A stretch of 64,000 nt of DNA from Synchiropus splendidus (Eukaryota > Chordata > Actinopteri > Syngnathiformes > Callionymidae): NCBI RefSeq assembly GCF_027744825.2, contig NC_071335.1, positions 10,083,001 through 10,147,000 of the forward strand, in the 5' to 3' direction. The translations under genes and the position numbers were made by a program. Below, one piece after another: positions 47,661 through 60,700 of this stretch (positions within the stretch are counted from its first letter, which is position 1; every line of letters begins with the position of its first letter). The notes beneath the pieces are model-generated. The model had not been told where the DNA came from, ran no database searches, and saw only the letters and a list, made by a program, of their open reading frames with translations.

Positions 47661-48272
47661 TACACTATGTTACCAAACGTATTTGCTCAGCCAGCCAAAT
47701 GACCAGGTTCATCAAGCACCAAGGCCTGCAGACTGTTTTGACAAACATTTGTTAAAGAATGTGCCGCTCTCAGGAGTGCCGTGAATTCCAGTGTGGAACT
47801 GGTGTCACCTGTGCAACAAATCCAGTTCCTCGCTCCTAAATACTCCACAGTCAACTCTCAGCTTCATTGGAAGAGTTTGGGAACAACAGCAACTCAGCCA
47901 CGAAGTGGTCGGCCATGTAAACTGATGGAGAGGGGTCAGCGGATAGTGCAAAGAGGTCGCCGACTTTCTGTACAGTCAATTGCTACAGAGCTCCAAACTT
48001 CATGTGGCCTTCAGATTAGCCCAAGTGAAATTTGCTGGAGGACAAATTATGGTGTGAGGTTGTTTTGGCCCTTTAGTTCCACAGAAAGGAACTTAGGATG
48101 CTTCAGGATAGCAAAACATTTTGGACAATTCCATGCTCCCAACCTTGTCAGGTTGGAGTGCCCCTTTGCTCTTCCAACATGACTGTACACCAGTGCACAA
48201 AGCAAGGTCCATTAAGACATGGATGAGTCTGTTGTGGATGAACTTGACTGGACTTGACAGAGTCCTGACCTG
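47661..48272 (+). mobile_element. Tc1/mariner transposon, internally deleted and 3' truncated
   Basis: The left end TACACTATGTTACCAAACGTATT matches the terminal repeat of a fish Tc1-like family. It is followed by the transposase N terminus (SQECREFQ, then GTTATQPRSGRPCKL, RGRRLSVQSIATELQTSCG in another frame). After about 48040 the sequence jumps to the region before the second catalytic Asp and on to CACCAGTGCACAAAGCAAGG. It stops abruptly at AGAGTCCTGACC, where LINE sequence begins. Frameshifts and stops make it inactive. Confidence 0.85.
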
Positions 48273-48635
48273 TTGAAGCTGATCAAGTTTGCGGATGACA
48301 CCACCATCATCGGGCTCATCTCAAATGGAGATGAGTCGACTTACAGGAGGGAGGTGGAGCGGCTGGTGTCCTGGTGCAGCCACAACAACCTGGAGCTGAA
48401 CACCCAGAAGACAGTGGAGATGGTCATAGACTTCAGGAGAGTCACAGTTTCTCTGTCCCCTCTCATGTTGCCTGGTTTACCCATTCCTGTGGACTCCATC
48501 TGCTTCCTAGGATCCAAAGTTGCTGGTGGAGTTGTACACAGCCATCATCCAGTCCATCCTCACCTCCTCCATCACCGTCTGGTACAGCAGCGCCACCTCC
48601 AGGGACAAGGTCAGACTGCACCCTCTTCATGACCT
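48273..48635 (+). mobile_element. L2/CR1-like LINE fragment, reverse transcriptase
   Basis: The frame from 48273 reads LIKFADDTTIIGLI, holding the FADD catalytic motif of non-LTR reverse transcriptases. Downstream are SWCSHNNLELNTQKT and VIDFRR, the usual spacing for this clade. After a frameshift near 48510 the next conserved block appears (AIIQSILTSSITVWYSSAT). Both ends are truncated; the 5' end abuts the Tc1 fragment directly. Confidence 0.85.
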
Positions 48636-48863
48636 GCAATGTTCCCTCTCATTTTTCATGTGTCTGAGCAAACCCACAGACTCTCTGAGCGGTCACCCGG
48701 ACCACGGTGAGCAACCCGGCGTCGGCTGTGTCTGTAATAGCTTATAATAGCGTTAAAATATTTAAAAATGTATTTACAATTTGTGTAATTCACATTGAGG
48801 AATGGAACGTGTGATTTTACTTTTAAATAAAGCATTCGAATGTTTTTTAATTGTGTGTGAGTG

Positions 48864-48894
<31 letters not shown>

Positions 48895-48950
48895 TTGGTT
48901 GGAGGCTACTATTCTGTAACACTAATGAACCACTGCCATCTAGTGGCATG
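48636..48950. repeat. Further repeat-like sequence with TA/GT microsatellite
   Basis: The block TGTTCCCTCTCATTTTTCATGTGTCTGAGC resembles a common fish repeat. A (TA)n(GT)n microsatellite follows at about 48864-48893. Family not identified. Confidence 0.45.
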
Positions 48951-49103
48951 AGACCGTCACTGTCTAAGCCATAAAATCAAGATGCATCCCGAGACCTTGT
49001 CAAATGTATGCGCTTACATGACTGACTTCATCCCCTCATTGACACCACGTTCTCAGGAATGAGCTCTGATGGTGAGAAAGAAAGACCACGCCTTTAAAAA
49101 ATG

Positions 49104-49109
49104 TTTATT
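49104..49109 (-). terminator. lcorl distal polyadenylation signal (long isoform)
   Basis: AATAAA on the minus strand about 1.2 kb after the stop codon of the long isoform. 49100-50296 is therefore its likely 3' UTR. Confidence 0.6.
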
Positions 49110-50296
49110 GTTCTAACCACAGGCGACACAATCTGTTAAGAACAATATACGTTAAAAAAAAAAGTAGAGCACCGAGTTCTTCAGTCGATCAGTCAGATAC
49201 ATGTCACAGGTCCACATTGACCGACCAGCAACAGATCTACACAGCATCAATGAGGGGGCGAGGCATCGTTGTTAAAAGACATTAAGACGCAACAAAACTC
49301 GAAAACATTGAAAAGTAGTAATGCTTTGACAAAAGATTCAGAAGGGAACTATTTCAATCACACGTCGTCGTTGGTTCTTGTGTACATCCATTTGTCTGAG
49401 AAATAAAATATAAATACATTGTGACAAACCAACAGCTTTGTATTGCACCATCTATTGGAGGGAGGTTGTGCAAAATTGGGACTTGTGAGGAGAGGGATTA
49501 ATCTGCTTTTTTTAACTGCATATTATCTGTTCAGTGTAGCTTCCTTTATATTTCTAGGTCTCACTAGGACTGTGTGCATACCATGGCATGATTTCTTTAC
49601 ACCTCACAGTAAGCTTATCAATGGAAAACCTATATCAAGAGAAAATGAATGCAGCCCGGTGAAGCTAACTGCAACATGAAGGAAGTTGAAGTCTGTTGAA
49701 GTCAGTGCACACGCCTCAGGCAAACAAAGGGGAGACATTTAAAAAGAACTTATTACACAAAATACACAGCCACACACTACAAAAATAAGGTTTCTGTCAA
49801 CGTCTGGACCAGAGTGTCCAGCATTGATAAGCAGAGTAGCAAACAAGGTTTGCTCCTTGGGAATTTGGCAACTCCAACCATGAAGTTACGCTTCATAAAA
49901 ATATTGCAAAGGCTGTAGTCGCTTAAAAAAATCTGACATTAAATAAGATTTAATTAAATAACGGCAAAAAATATATAAAATTCAATGGCTGGAGTGTTTG
50001 ACACAGGTGTGGCAGAGCAGTCGCTGCATGGGAAAACGTGTGAGTTAAATGCAAACTGGACATGTTGAGACAACCAAAACGTACATGTACAGAAAAATAG
50101 TGCAAGAGTTAAAGGTGGACTGCTACATGACTGCAGAGTGTAAGACTGGACCTGCGAGGTCAAAGTCAGAAGGCACAACTTCAATCCGAATTCCCTGCCC
50201 AGTAAGAAAAGAGGCGGTGTGGTGCTTCTAACTTCCTATTGGGAAACAGTGAGAGAGAAACTTTTTTTTAGCTCTAATGAAAGTCAGAAGAGGCGG

Positions 50297-53200
50297 TCAA
50301 GAGTTTGGATAGTTACCAAAGACAAAGTCGCACCATCTGGGTCCGGTTAGGCCCCTCATCCTCGATTGTCTCATCATTTTGGCTGGTGGTGGTTCAGGAG
50401 ATCCAACCTTGGGACTTCGAGATTTGCCTTTTTGCCGTGTTGCTGGCCTTTTGTCGCGTTCCAGGGCGGATTTTCGGGCACTCCTTGTCGTCATCCTTTT
50501 TCTTTTCACAGCTTTGACCCCTCCCACGCGACTTCGGTCATCCAGTGTCACAGTACTGGAGTTGGGTCGCTCAGGTGTTCGGTGGTGAGCAAGGTCAATC
50601 TTTTTCAGAAAGACGCGGCAATCCTTCAGTGTCTCAGGACTCCAGGCTTTAGTGCAATGTTTTGGCTCTTTATGTGCATCTACCTGCTCCTGAGTTTGGC
50701 TCCTATTTCGTCTGTGCATCAGTCTCCCCGCCTCCACCTTGAGCGTCACCACCTTTTTGCGTTTGTTGTTTCTCTGCCTCTTTAGCCAGACTTTCCTTTC
50801 ATCACGAGTTTGGAACCTCTTCTTCGCCCTGGATAGTACCATCAGGTAATTCCCCCCTCTGACCTCCCTCTTGGCCCCTTGTGTCTGACGCTTGTGAGAG
50901 AAAAGTCTTCGCCTGACATTGTGTTTTAAAGTCGATATCTTCCTCCTAACGTCCTGTCTTCTTAGGGCGGCGCGGTGCTGCGACGGACTTTGGGGCACAG
51001 CCCTGGCAAATTTCTTGACATGCTTGCGCAGCCGCTCTGCTTGGGGACTGCTGCAAGAGCTCTTCTTACTAACGGGACGAGAAAAGTGCATCACTTCGTA
51101 CGGATTACGAGAGCTGGCCTTCTTGATAATGTTTAGGGACTTTGTTTCTGTCGTTTGCATGAACCAGGAGCGAAGCTGCTGTGTGCTACAAGACCACGGT
51201 TTATCTCTCGGGCAGTCAAAAAGGGCTTTAACCAGATACGAGTGTTCGAGCGAACCGTCTCCGTCGGTGCTCGCTTTAGTCTTCATTTCTTTTCCTTTTT
51301 CGTTGGTAGATTTCATGGAGACCCAGCTGCCAGAAATGAGTTGTATTTGTTGTATGAGCTCTTGGTTCAAAGCCATCTCTTCAGTGGAAGATGCCCACCA
51401 CCGTGGCGGGTTTCTCTGGGTAAATATTGAGTCTACAGACACCTCAGCCATTTTACTGACGTTCTGAGATGAGCTCTTTTTCTGTCCTCGCCGCTCATCT
51501 TCCACACAAACTCGTTGCTCTTCCTGCTTCATTTCACTGCTTGCCTTGTTGAGCAAAAGCTGCTTGGAGCGTCGTAGGAGAGCGTTACTGTGGCTGTGCG
51601 ACCTCGAGCTGGCACTTGCGACAGCGTGAAGGAAGTAAATGGAGGGCTTTCTTACTCTCTTTGAGTAACGTACTGGTGCAGACCTGTTCTTCTGTCTGTC
51701 TTTATTCTTGTCTCGCATTTCTGCCTCCTCCTGAGGGGGACCACGCCTTGACTGCCTGGCGGTTAAGCAGGAGTCTTTGGTTGATCTAAATGCTGTTGCT
51801 CTCTTCTGCCTTACTGCTGCGGGAGACTCCCTGGACTCTTTCTTCATTTTGATTTTACGCTGCTTGGGAGACATGGTGGCAACAGTGACAGAAATCCCAG
51901 AGATTTTGACTTTAGCAGGTCTGCCTGGTTTTCTGGCTGGTTGAGCATCGCAATGTTTGGGGCATTTGACATTAGTGCTCTGCATTAAAGGCCCTATGGA
52001 CTGCTCTGTGTTGATGAGGTTCTCCGACAACTTCAATGAAGCAGAGGAGAAACGGCTAGAACTTCGCGTTCCTGCCTGGCAGACATCTTTAAATTCCATT
52101 TGTATTGGGTCAAAGCTCTCAGACACGGTCCTCTTGTTTCTCCTGGAGCGGCCATAGACCACAGTGATCTTCAGGTTCTTGTTTAACGGATCATCGTGCA
52201 AATTGTTTTTGTCAAGCGTCGGTGGAGCAGTCGCTGATTCCGACGCCTTCTGCTTTCGTGGTCGACCAATGGGTCTCTTGATTTTTGTTTCGAGCTGCGC
52301 TCGGAACTTCTTTGGTCGACCCCGACGTCTCTTGGGGGTGGAGTCATGGCCAGATTTACCCGGCGAAGTTTCATGGAGACGCCTTGCTGGTGAAAGGTCA
52401 GGTGATCTCCTAGAGACTGTTTTGGGTGAAACAGACTTCGGTGAAAGAGGCAACTTTGCTGGTGAAGAACCTGAACTGACAGAGGAAGAGGGAGACTTGA
52501 CGGGTGAGGATGTTGAATTTGACTTAACTGGTGACTTTGATGGAGAACTCGATATTTTACGCAAAGTAGTTGACTTCAGCGCAGAGGAAACAGGTTCCAA
52601 ATGAGTACTGGCGTCAGTGGACTTCAGCGCTGTCCCAGACCATGAAGATTCCACACAAGGATCAAATGGTTCCTGAGGATGCTCATCTAAACCTGAAGGT
52701 GCTGTTTTCAGACTGTATTTCAAACCTTCTTTGTCTTTCACAGGCGACACAAGCATGAGCTTGATTGGACTGGTGTACTGGACTGGAGAGGTAGCGGAGT
52801 TCTCACAAACTGTGCTGATGTTAAGGTCCATGTCCGGGGACTCTGTCTTTGCGATCTTTTGTCTTCTTGGAGAAGTTCTGAGTTTTCTGACGCTTGAGTC
52901 GCAGCCGTCAGTCTGACCATCTGGGCTCTGTGTTTGGGCCTTTCTTTTACCGTGGAGCGTTTCGAGAGGTTTGGGAATTTGAGAGTCTGACTTTGAACAG
53001 AATGCAACATACTGTTGGTTTACTTGCGAGCAATGACTGACGTTTTGAGGTCCAGACACGGTGACTGTGGAATACATATTCTTATCCGAGGAAGGTGGAG
53101 TCAAACAATTGTCCTCCCGTGCTCGCTGATTAAAGATGTTTTCAGAAAAACATGCAACAAAGAACATCTTTCTAGGCTCTGTGACATAAGAGGAGAAGCG

Positions 53201-54752
53201 CTGCGGAGGAACTATGTTTCTCCTGGATCGTCTCGACTCCACGTGCGTGACTCCTTTCTCCTCCAAATCAGATGCCTTGCTTCTGTCAGAGTCTCTTTCT
53301 TTTGACAGCATCTTTGGATCCAGCGAACAAGGGTCTACATTAACACCCCCGTTGTCACTTTTATTCATAGTTATTTCTCTTTCCATCTCCTGTGCTTTGC
53401 TCAGCTGGAGTTCTTCAGTTGCCATTTTCCCTTGTGTTTCACCTGCATCCAAAGACTTGCTATGACACCCATTTTTCCGTCCTGCGCACTTTGAAGGTAA
53501 CACCTTCCTTCGGTTGTAATACTGTGCAAGCTCACGTTTAATGTTCAGAGTTTGTCTTCGGGCGGATGCATCCGTAGGAGGTTTGGCTATGGCTGCGAGT
53601 ACTTCTTGGCGACGTCGGGAGCGGGTATTGGGAGATATGGACTCTTTGCTGTCCTGGCGATTGAACAGTTCACTGAGATTGTAGTCACTTGCGCTGCCCG
53701 TGTGCAAGACAGTCGTGATGATCTCCGTTAGATGTGTGTCTGCACGAAAGTGAGGCTTCTGGCTTGCAGGGACACAAGGAGCCTGCGGCTTCTCAGCCAC
53801 GTGAGGCTGGCCTTTATCTAAGGGCCTAATGGTGTCAAGTTTCTCACTGAAGCGCATCATGACATCTTGTAAGGAAGACCCATTGGGGACATGTGCTGTC
53901 CACATTGGGCACGCTGGCTCTTCTTTTGTTGAGTCCAAACGCTCTTCCTGACAGCAAGAGGTCACATGGGCTTTGCCCAGTAATCTAGGACCCTCATGAG
54001 GCTGGTGAAGAAGGCACGGGGGCTTTTCGTGACTTTTCATATGCATGTCTGAGGGGACTGGAGAAAGAGGGGGAGGGGACGGACTACGCTCTCTCTTGAG
54101 GACTGGACAATGAGAGTCGTCCAACTCCTGTTTTATTCTTGTTTTCGTTTGTGTTTTACAAGAATGTCTTGATCGACAGTTAGGGTACGGATTGGCTTTG
54201 CTACAGCACACAGGGGGAGGTGGGCCTAAACTTGGAGCAAGTGACGGACAGGATGCACATCCACCAACTATTTTGCAGATATGATCTACATCCACACTTT
54301 GGCAGTGTAAATAAGGCCGACCTTTTGAGCACATTTCCATCCCACATCGCTGATGACAGCAGCACATGGAGATTGCAGGAGTGTTGCTTTGTTTCAAAGC
54401 GAACTGGTGGGCGAGGTCATCGCACTTGCAGTCTCCTTGACCATCATTCGATATGTATTTGTCGTACTCTTCAGATAAAGGGAAGGACGGTACGCAGTCG
54501 TGGGCACCTGTTTTACATATTGCCATTGAGAGTGGGCTGGTAACTTCGCATCGATGCCCACAGCAGCAAAACCTTTGACATTTTGAGCGATTGGGATCAG
54601 CATAGGGCAGCAGTCTTTCCTGGTTTGCCAACTTTAACACTTGGTAGAGCAAGGAACCATGTGCTGGACAAAGAGAACTTAGAACAGCATTCAATGGCGA
54701 GTTCTTGTGATGCTTCTTCTGTTGATGTCCGAGTTCAGACGGCAGACAGCAG
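50297..54752 (-). CDS. lcorl: lcorl long terminal exon (PALI2-type C terminus)
   Basis: A single 1485-codon exon beginning at the TTGCCTCTAG acceptor (54753 side) and joining the 59674 donor in phase 2. In order it holds a Cys/His-rich start ([16 protein letters not shown], pairs of Cys that could bind metal), Ser/Pro-rich low-complexity sequence with repeated SPVK/SPSK units, the AT-hook-like stretches, the RWWASS to NPYEV domain about 350 residues before the end, and a very basic tail. It replaces the pipsqueak exon, so this isoform would lack that DNA-binding domain. Confidence 0.93.
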
Positions 54753-57700
54753 CTAGAGGCAAAAGGCAAAGTTTTCAGTTAGGCGGTTTTGTGTGGTTGC
54801 CAAGGCAAATCAAAACAACCAAAGTCTAGCACTCATTTAACAAGTTTAAAAGAAATATATGAATTATGAAATTCTTAACGCTACTCTGACATGGATGTAA
54901 AACTAAGTTTTACATAATACAGTGCGCAGACCATATTTAGTGAGAGTGAATTTGGCTTGGTCGTGTTGACATCACGGTGCAACTGCTTAAAAAAAAAAAA
55001 GCCTTCGATTGTGTCAGAGGAGGGTTTTATTAATCAAGCCGCGAGAAGTCAAACCCAACACTTCTGCAACAGGCAGATTGTAGAAACGCTCAAACCCATT
55101 TGTATAATGCAAGATTAAACAACAGAACAAAATCAAACACATCAACATTAAATCATCAAGTCAGTGACACATCACCACTAGGATTTCAAACTGCATATGT
55201 CTTTGATATGTTTCACCGTCTCACTCAGTCAGACATAGTGTAAAGACCCAAGTTTTCAGACCATCAGGGTCAGACGCAGTTCAAGGTTGAATCTCAATTT
55301 TGGTGATCTTTACGATTTAAAATGACTTCTTTTTCACAATGCACTACACAACTACAATAGTTAAGTTGTCATTTTGAGAATCAAATAAATAGAGGATTAA
55401 CATTTAAAGCATTCATGCAATTAAAGTACAATTAAACTAGTGGATCACAGTTCCTTAGCACATCAATAAATAAATATTAAGAACACGCAAGACATTGAAC
55501 AGGTTTCTATAATATACGATAAATGCTTCTTATAAATTATAGTGCCACAATGGATTTATGTATAAATATCTTTGAATTTCTTACTCACGACTACCACCCC
55601 TTGGATTGAGTATAATAACTCTTGATTCATTTGAAAACAAAGATAGTGGCGATGAGGCATTGGACTTGTTTCCAAACTGAGGATCTCATCCTTTACACAA
55701 TCCCAGCGGAGACTATCCTGCAGTGTTATGTTGTCAAACATTCAAGCTGTGAAGAAATGACTTCACTGAAATGCTATTAAATTGGGATGGATAAAATGAA
55801 GTTTGAGTTGACATCACAAAAAACATTTTATAGAAGCATGCTGAGTAAACAGCAAGGCTTCTCCAGCAAGTGCCACAGTTAATACCAGTAAAAAAGGTCA
55901 CTCCACAAAGACGAGTTGCTCTCTATGTGGAGCCAAAATTTCTTTGATGGCAATGTCTACAAATGACGGTTTCTGAAGACGAAACAGCCCGTACAGCTTG
56001 CTAAGCTGGTGGGAGCTTATGCTCAAGCACATTCGACATCATCAGAGACCTTGAGGTGAAACCTGACACTGGACGATAGGCAGATTTAGTTCAGAGGTAT
56101 ATATGGTAACGAGGTCATAAAGAGAAATGGACAAGCCGCCATCGCAGCAAAACCAGTCGAGCAGCTTCGCGTGGTCGACCCTGGACTGCTGCTTTGGTAG
56201 TAGCCCTGTCACTTAAAATGATTACATCTCAGAGGCAAACAAGAGTACAGACTCACAAATCTCAACGACACCAGCAGAGAGGCCTTCAGCCCCCTCAACA
56301 GGCCAGTGTTTCTACACTAGGAAAAAAAGACTCCACACCAAGTATAAACCAGTTTCCAAAGCTATGGCTTAACAGTGTTACGACCTTTGCAGTAGGTTCT
56401 GTGCCTGAAATGAACTCCGAAAGTAAAAATAAATATCAAGCAGCAGTCATTAAATAATTGTTCAAATCAGAGCTACGGCAGCACAGGCAGAAATAACTGG
56501 CTGTTTAAAGAACATTTTCACAAACGAAACATTAGTGTACATTACCCAGGCTTTACAGTGCACGTTACAAATCATGCGGCATTCCAACTGCACTCAATAC
56601 AAAGACTAGCATGTACAAGTAGAGAGGGTGCATCATGTGAACAAAATGGCTTCAGAAGCTAATCTCTTTTATAAAACAGTAGTTGGATATACAATCGTTT
56701 ATCTGTAGAGGTGATTTAAATCCATCTTAAAAAGGTTCTAAGTCACTTAAGTAGTTCAAGGAGGTCACCCAGAGAAAGAAAGCTGCAAATGACAATCATC
56801 AACAGCCCATTTACACAGGGCTTTAAGAACTTGAATCAAACCTGAATAACCTGATAAAGCAAACACAGAAATCACACTACAGTTCTACGGTTGTGTTTCA
56901 CTCACTACGTGCTGGGCAGTCAAAAACAAAAATATTCAGTTTAAGGAGCCTTTTTGTCATTTCATTTTTCATCGCAGTTCCAGAAAATGTCAGATGCTAC
57001 GGATATTTGCGCTCTATTATGGAGAAATTAATCTCTGTATTGAGGAACAGATTTCATCAAGGGATGCTTTGCTTACAAGGGAGAAGCAACGTAAGCATTA
57101 CATTTTCAAACTTAAGATTTGACACAAAAACCCCAGCACCAGTCAGGCAAACACAACAGCAGAGAAAGTATTAAAAAAAACCTGAATATTAATATTCATA
57201 TATCTTAAAGGCATGTGTTGTGTCCATGAATAAGTACTATGTAAGAGGTCATTAGTTCAAGTGTTGAGGAGTTTTGGAGGTGTTTATGGTCTACAACCTG
57301 TTCGCAGCAGCAGCTGAGAAGGTCCCTGAGTTAGCTGAACTGGTGTTTGAACCAGAACCAGAGGAGTTAGACAAAGCAAAGTTGGCAGATTTCTTTTTGG
57401 GTGGGTTCTTCAGAGTCCCAGTACGCTCTTTGACTTTATATTCCAGTGTGCTATGGGGCACTCCATACACGCCCTGGGCCTTGGACACACTCATTCGGCC
57501 TCCCATCACCATAGAAATGGCCTCTTCCATCAGTTCATGGTCATACTGGCGGTATCTTCCCCGCTTTTTTCTCGGTTGCTTGTCTTTATCGCGGGTTGCG
57601 CCATCTTCTGAATCATCCAGAGAGAATGTGCGCTGTCCCACGCGTTGAGGTGACTGGTTGGCACTTCCTGTACATCCTTGTGTCAGGAAAGGAGGTCTGA

Positions 57701-60700
57701 GTTTGAATGGCGCTGAGGATTTGGCAGGAAAACTGGACTCGCCGTCTACTGTTGGGAACCGCAGGCTTTCAGCCTTGTTGTCGCTGTCAGCTTGGAAAGA
57801 CCTGGTGTGGTCAGAGGCGGAACGGACCTGAGGAATACGTAGGGACGTGGGGTGCTCCAGACTAGGGCTTGTAGGGCTTGGAGAAAGTTGGAGTGCATCC
57901 CTGAGCTGGGCAAAGGTGTGAGACAGGTTTTTTTGCAAACCACTTGGCTGATAAAATTTCACAGGTGGGGACGACAAAAACAGGTCCCTGTTCTCCTCTG
58001 CATCCCCACCAATTTCTGCCTGCTCTGCCCATGCAGCCACTTTCTGTAGAACGAGGCGGGCGTCTCCACCAAGCATCGATGACATGGCATGAAATGATGG
58101 CGAATCTTCCTTGAACTCCCTATATCCAGGGGCAACTTTCAGTAAATTCCCTGGTCTTTGCTCCAGTCGGCTGTCTAGACCCTGCTTTAGAGTGGCTAGA
58201 GGTATTCCATAAAGCAAGGATGCACGCTGCACCTGAAGCTTCCCTGAACGAATATCTTTCAAGGCCTTCGACAGCAGGCTCTCTGACAGCTCCCAGCTCC
58301 TCTCAATGTAGTCCTTCTGCCTGCACTGCCTCCTAAGGATGGGAGGACCAAACAGCAGGGTCAGGATGGAGATGGATGGTTTTGTGTTTTTTTTTGTTTT
58401 GTTTTTTTTTTGTTTGCATTGGGACGGGGGTTAAGTCGAGGGGTCCACTCCTTTATTCCTTGTGTTGGTAACATCACCGTGACCATTATGTCTTGACTGC
58501 TCTTTACACGCTGGTGTTTCACACGCACTAGGTGTAATCAAGCCTATTCACGTCAGTGGGAGACGTGAAGAGGCAGTAATTACTTTGGGGAATTCGACAA
58601 GACATCCTTTTCACTGAAAATCCCAGATGCTCAGTGGCAGAATAATCAGAATTAGATTGAATGCTCAACGTTTCAAATCCTAAATATGTGGCGTCCAGTT
58701 GTCATCGTAGGGCGCAATTGTGACGTTACCGTTCAAGAGATAAAAGAGTCAACCCCCAAAAGACAGTGAAAAGATAGAGATAATGATTATCCTCAGATCA
58801 ATACTATACCTCATAGGCTCATATGTCAGGACATGCAAAATCAAGGACTTTGTAGGTAGCATAAATCATGTCTTCAAGTAATTTTGCACATGCACGATAA
58901 CCCTTGAGACGATCCGTTATGATGTTATATTATGGAGTCACATGAGTACCCGCACATCAAAAACACTGAGTGGATGCAGATACCTAGATAGACTTAAACA
59001 ATGGAGCCCAATACATCATTGCCTGGGAACCAACAATTCAGTGCTAGCATTTATAGCAACACTGTGCCCATACATAATATTTATCAGTTTTCTAAAAAAA
59101 ACTGCAAGAAAAGATAAAGCACTATTTATAAACTGATGTGTCTACCAGGGAAAGGAAAGTAATTCATGTTCAAGCCCAGTAGAGCAGAGAGGACTAAAAG
59201 TACTACAGATGCAGATTACATAGGGGACTGAATGTTTAGGATTACACAAAAACTACATTAAGGTAAAACCAGTGAGGAAATATGAAGCAGATTAAAGTGG
59301 AACGCAAAAAGGCTATTAGGTCTGCTTGACGGCAAAATCCAGTAAATCCAACAAAATACAAAACTATGCTGGCATGTGCTATCAAAACTATTACAATACA
59401 AAGTGTATGTTCAGCATGGTAACTGACAAGCACTAGTCAGTAAAGTATTTGTCAAACTTATGCTCCATTTTAAGGCACATCAGTCCAAATTTCTCCTCTT
59501 TACATTACAGATTTTGTGTACACAAATTTTAACAAACAAAACAAGCCCAAATAAAATCATTCCCAGGCCTCACCAAAGACACCGTTCAGTAGCATATCAT
59601 ATGCCTTAAATTTTGCGAGATGCAAATCAAATCATGCTTTACACAGATGCAGTTCCAAAAAATAGATACTTACCCTGAGCTTTTATCATTAGACGCTGCT
59701 GTTGCTGCCTGGACTGCATTTCTTTTGGAGAGGTCAAGTACACCATCTGTCACATAAGTAAAACCTGTAAATTACAAATTTTTAAACTGAAACTGTATGT
59801 TTCAAAACTGAATTCATGCAGAGTCAATTGAATAAGGTAACACTTTTGAAATACCATTTTTTGCAAATAATTTAAATTACACAGAGCCATCTTCTACCTG
59901 GTTCAGGTTCTTTTTCCTTCACTACTTGGACGCGACTAACGGTGAGATCCAGAGGTCCATCAATTGTTTCAGGTGAAGGCAATGACTCTCCTGCTGTCAC
60001 AACACTTGCACTTGTGTCTAGCAGGCACTTGGACGCATATTCCAGAGCAAATTTGTGTATCATCTTCTTCATGAGTTCTTGGGCAATCAGTGGAATGGAG
60101 GAATCGCCGCCAATGTTCACATCTGTCAAAAACAATGTTTTAATGCACATAAGAGACTGAACAAGCGGCAGATGCCTATGAATATAGAGAGCTATTTACA
60201 TATTTCACAATATGCAAAAGACTAGTAAAGGAGATCAGTGCTGCAGACACAGAGGCGAACACGGCATATTTGGCGCACGCTTTAAGGTAAATAAAACATG
60301 TATATTCATCGGTTTGATTTAGTGGCATGAAGGTTGTCTGCATGTAAAAATCCATGTTAGCTGCATGTAAATCACAGGGTTCAGACAGCAAGGAAAAATT
60401 AGGGGATTTTAGTGCGGAATTTATGGTACTAGTACACAAGTCCAAAGAGTTAACAGCAGACATTTCAATCGGCATGTGTTAATCCTAAAAAATAACAGAT
60501 CCTATTAAAAATTGAAAAAATCATCTTTCAAAGCTGTACAATGAATTTCTTGCTAACTCACCTTTTTTGTGGAACACAGACTGAAGAAACCTGTGAGCTC
60601 TTTGGCTGCTTTCAGAGATTGTTGGAGGTTGACAAGGAGAGTAATCAGATGGGGATGAGAGGGGTGAGACGGCTGAGGGTACTTGATCCTGTCAAGACAG

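Noticed and set aside
50366..54543. Several + strand frames of 70-180 codons opposite the lcorl long exon
   Set aside because: Antisense shadows of a continuous, conserved 1485-codon minus-strand exon.
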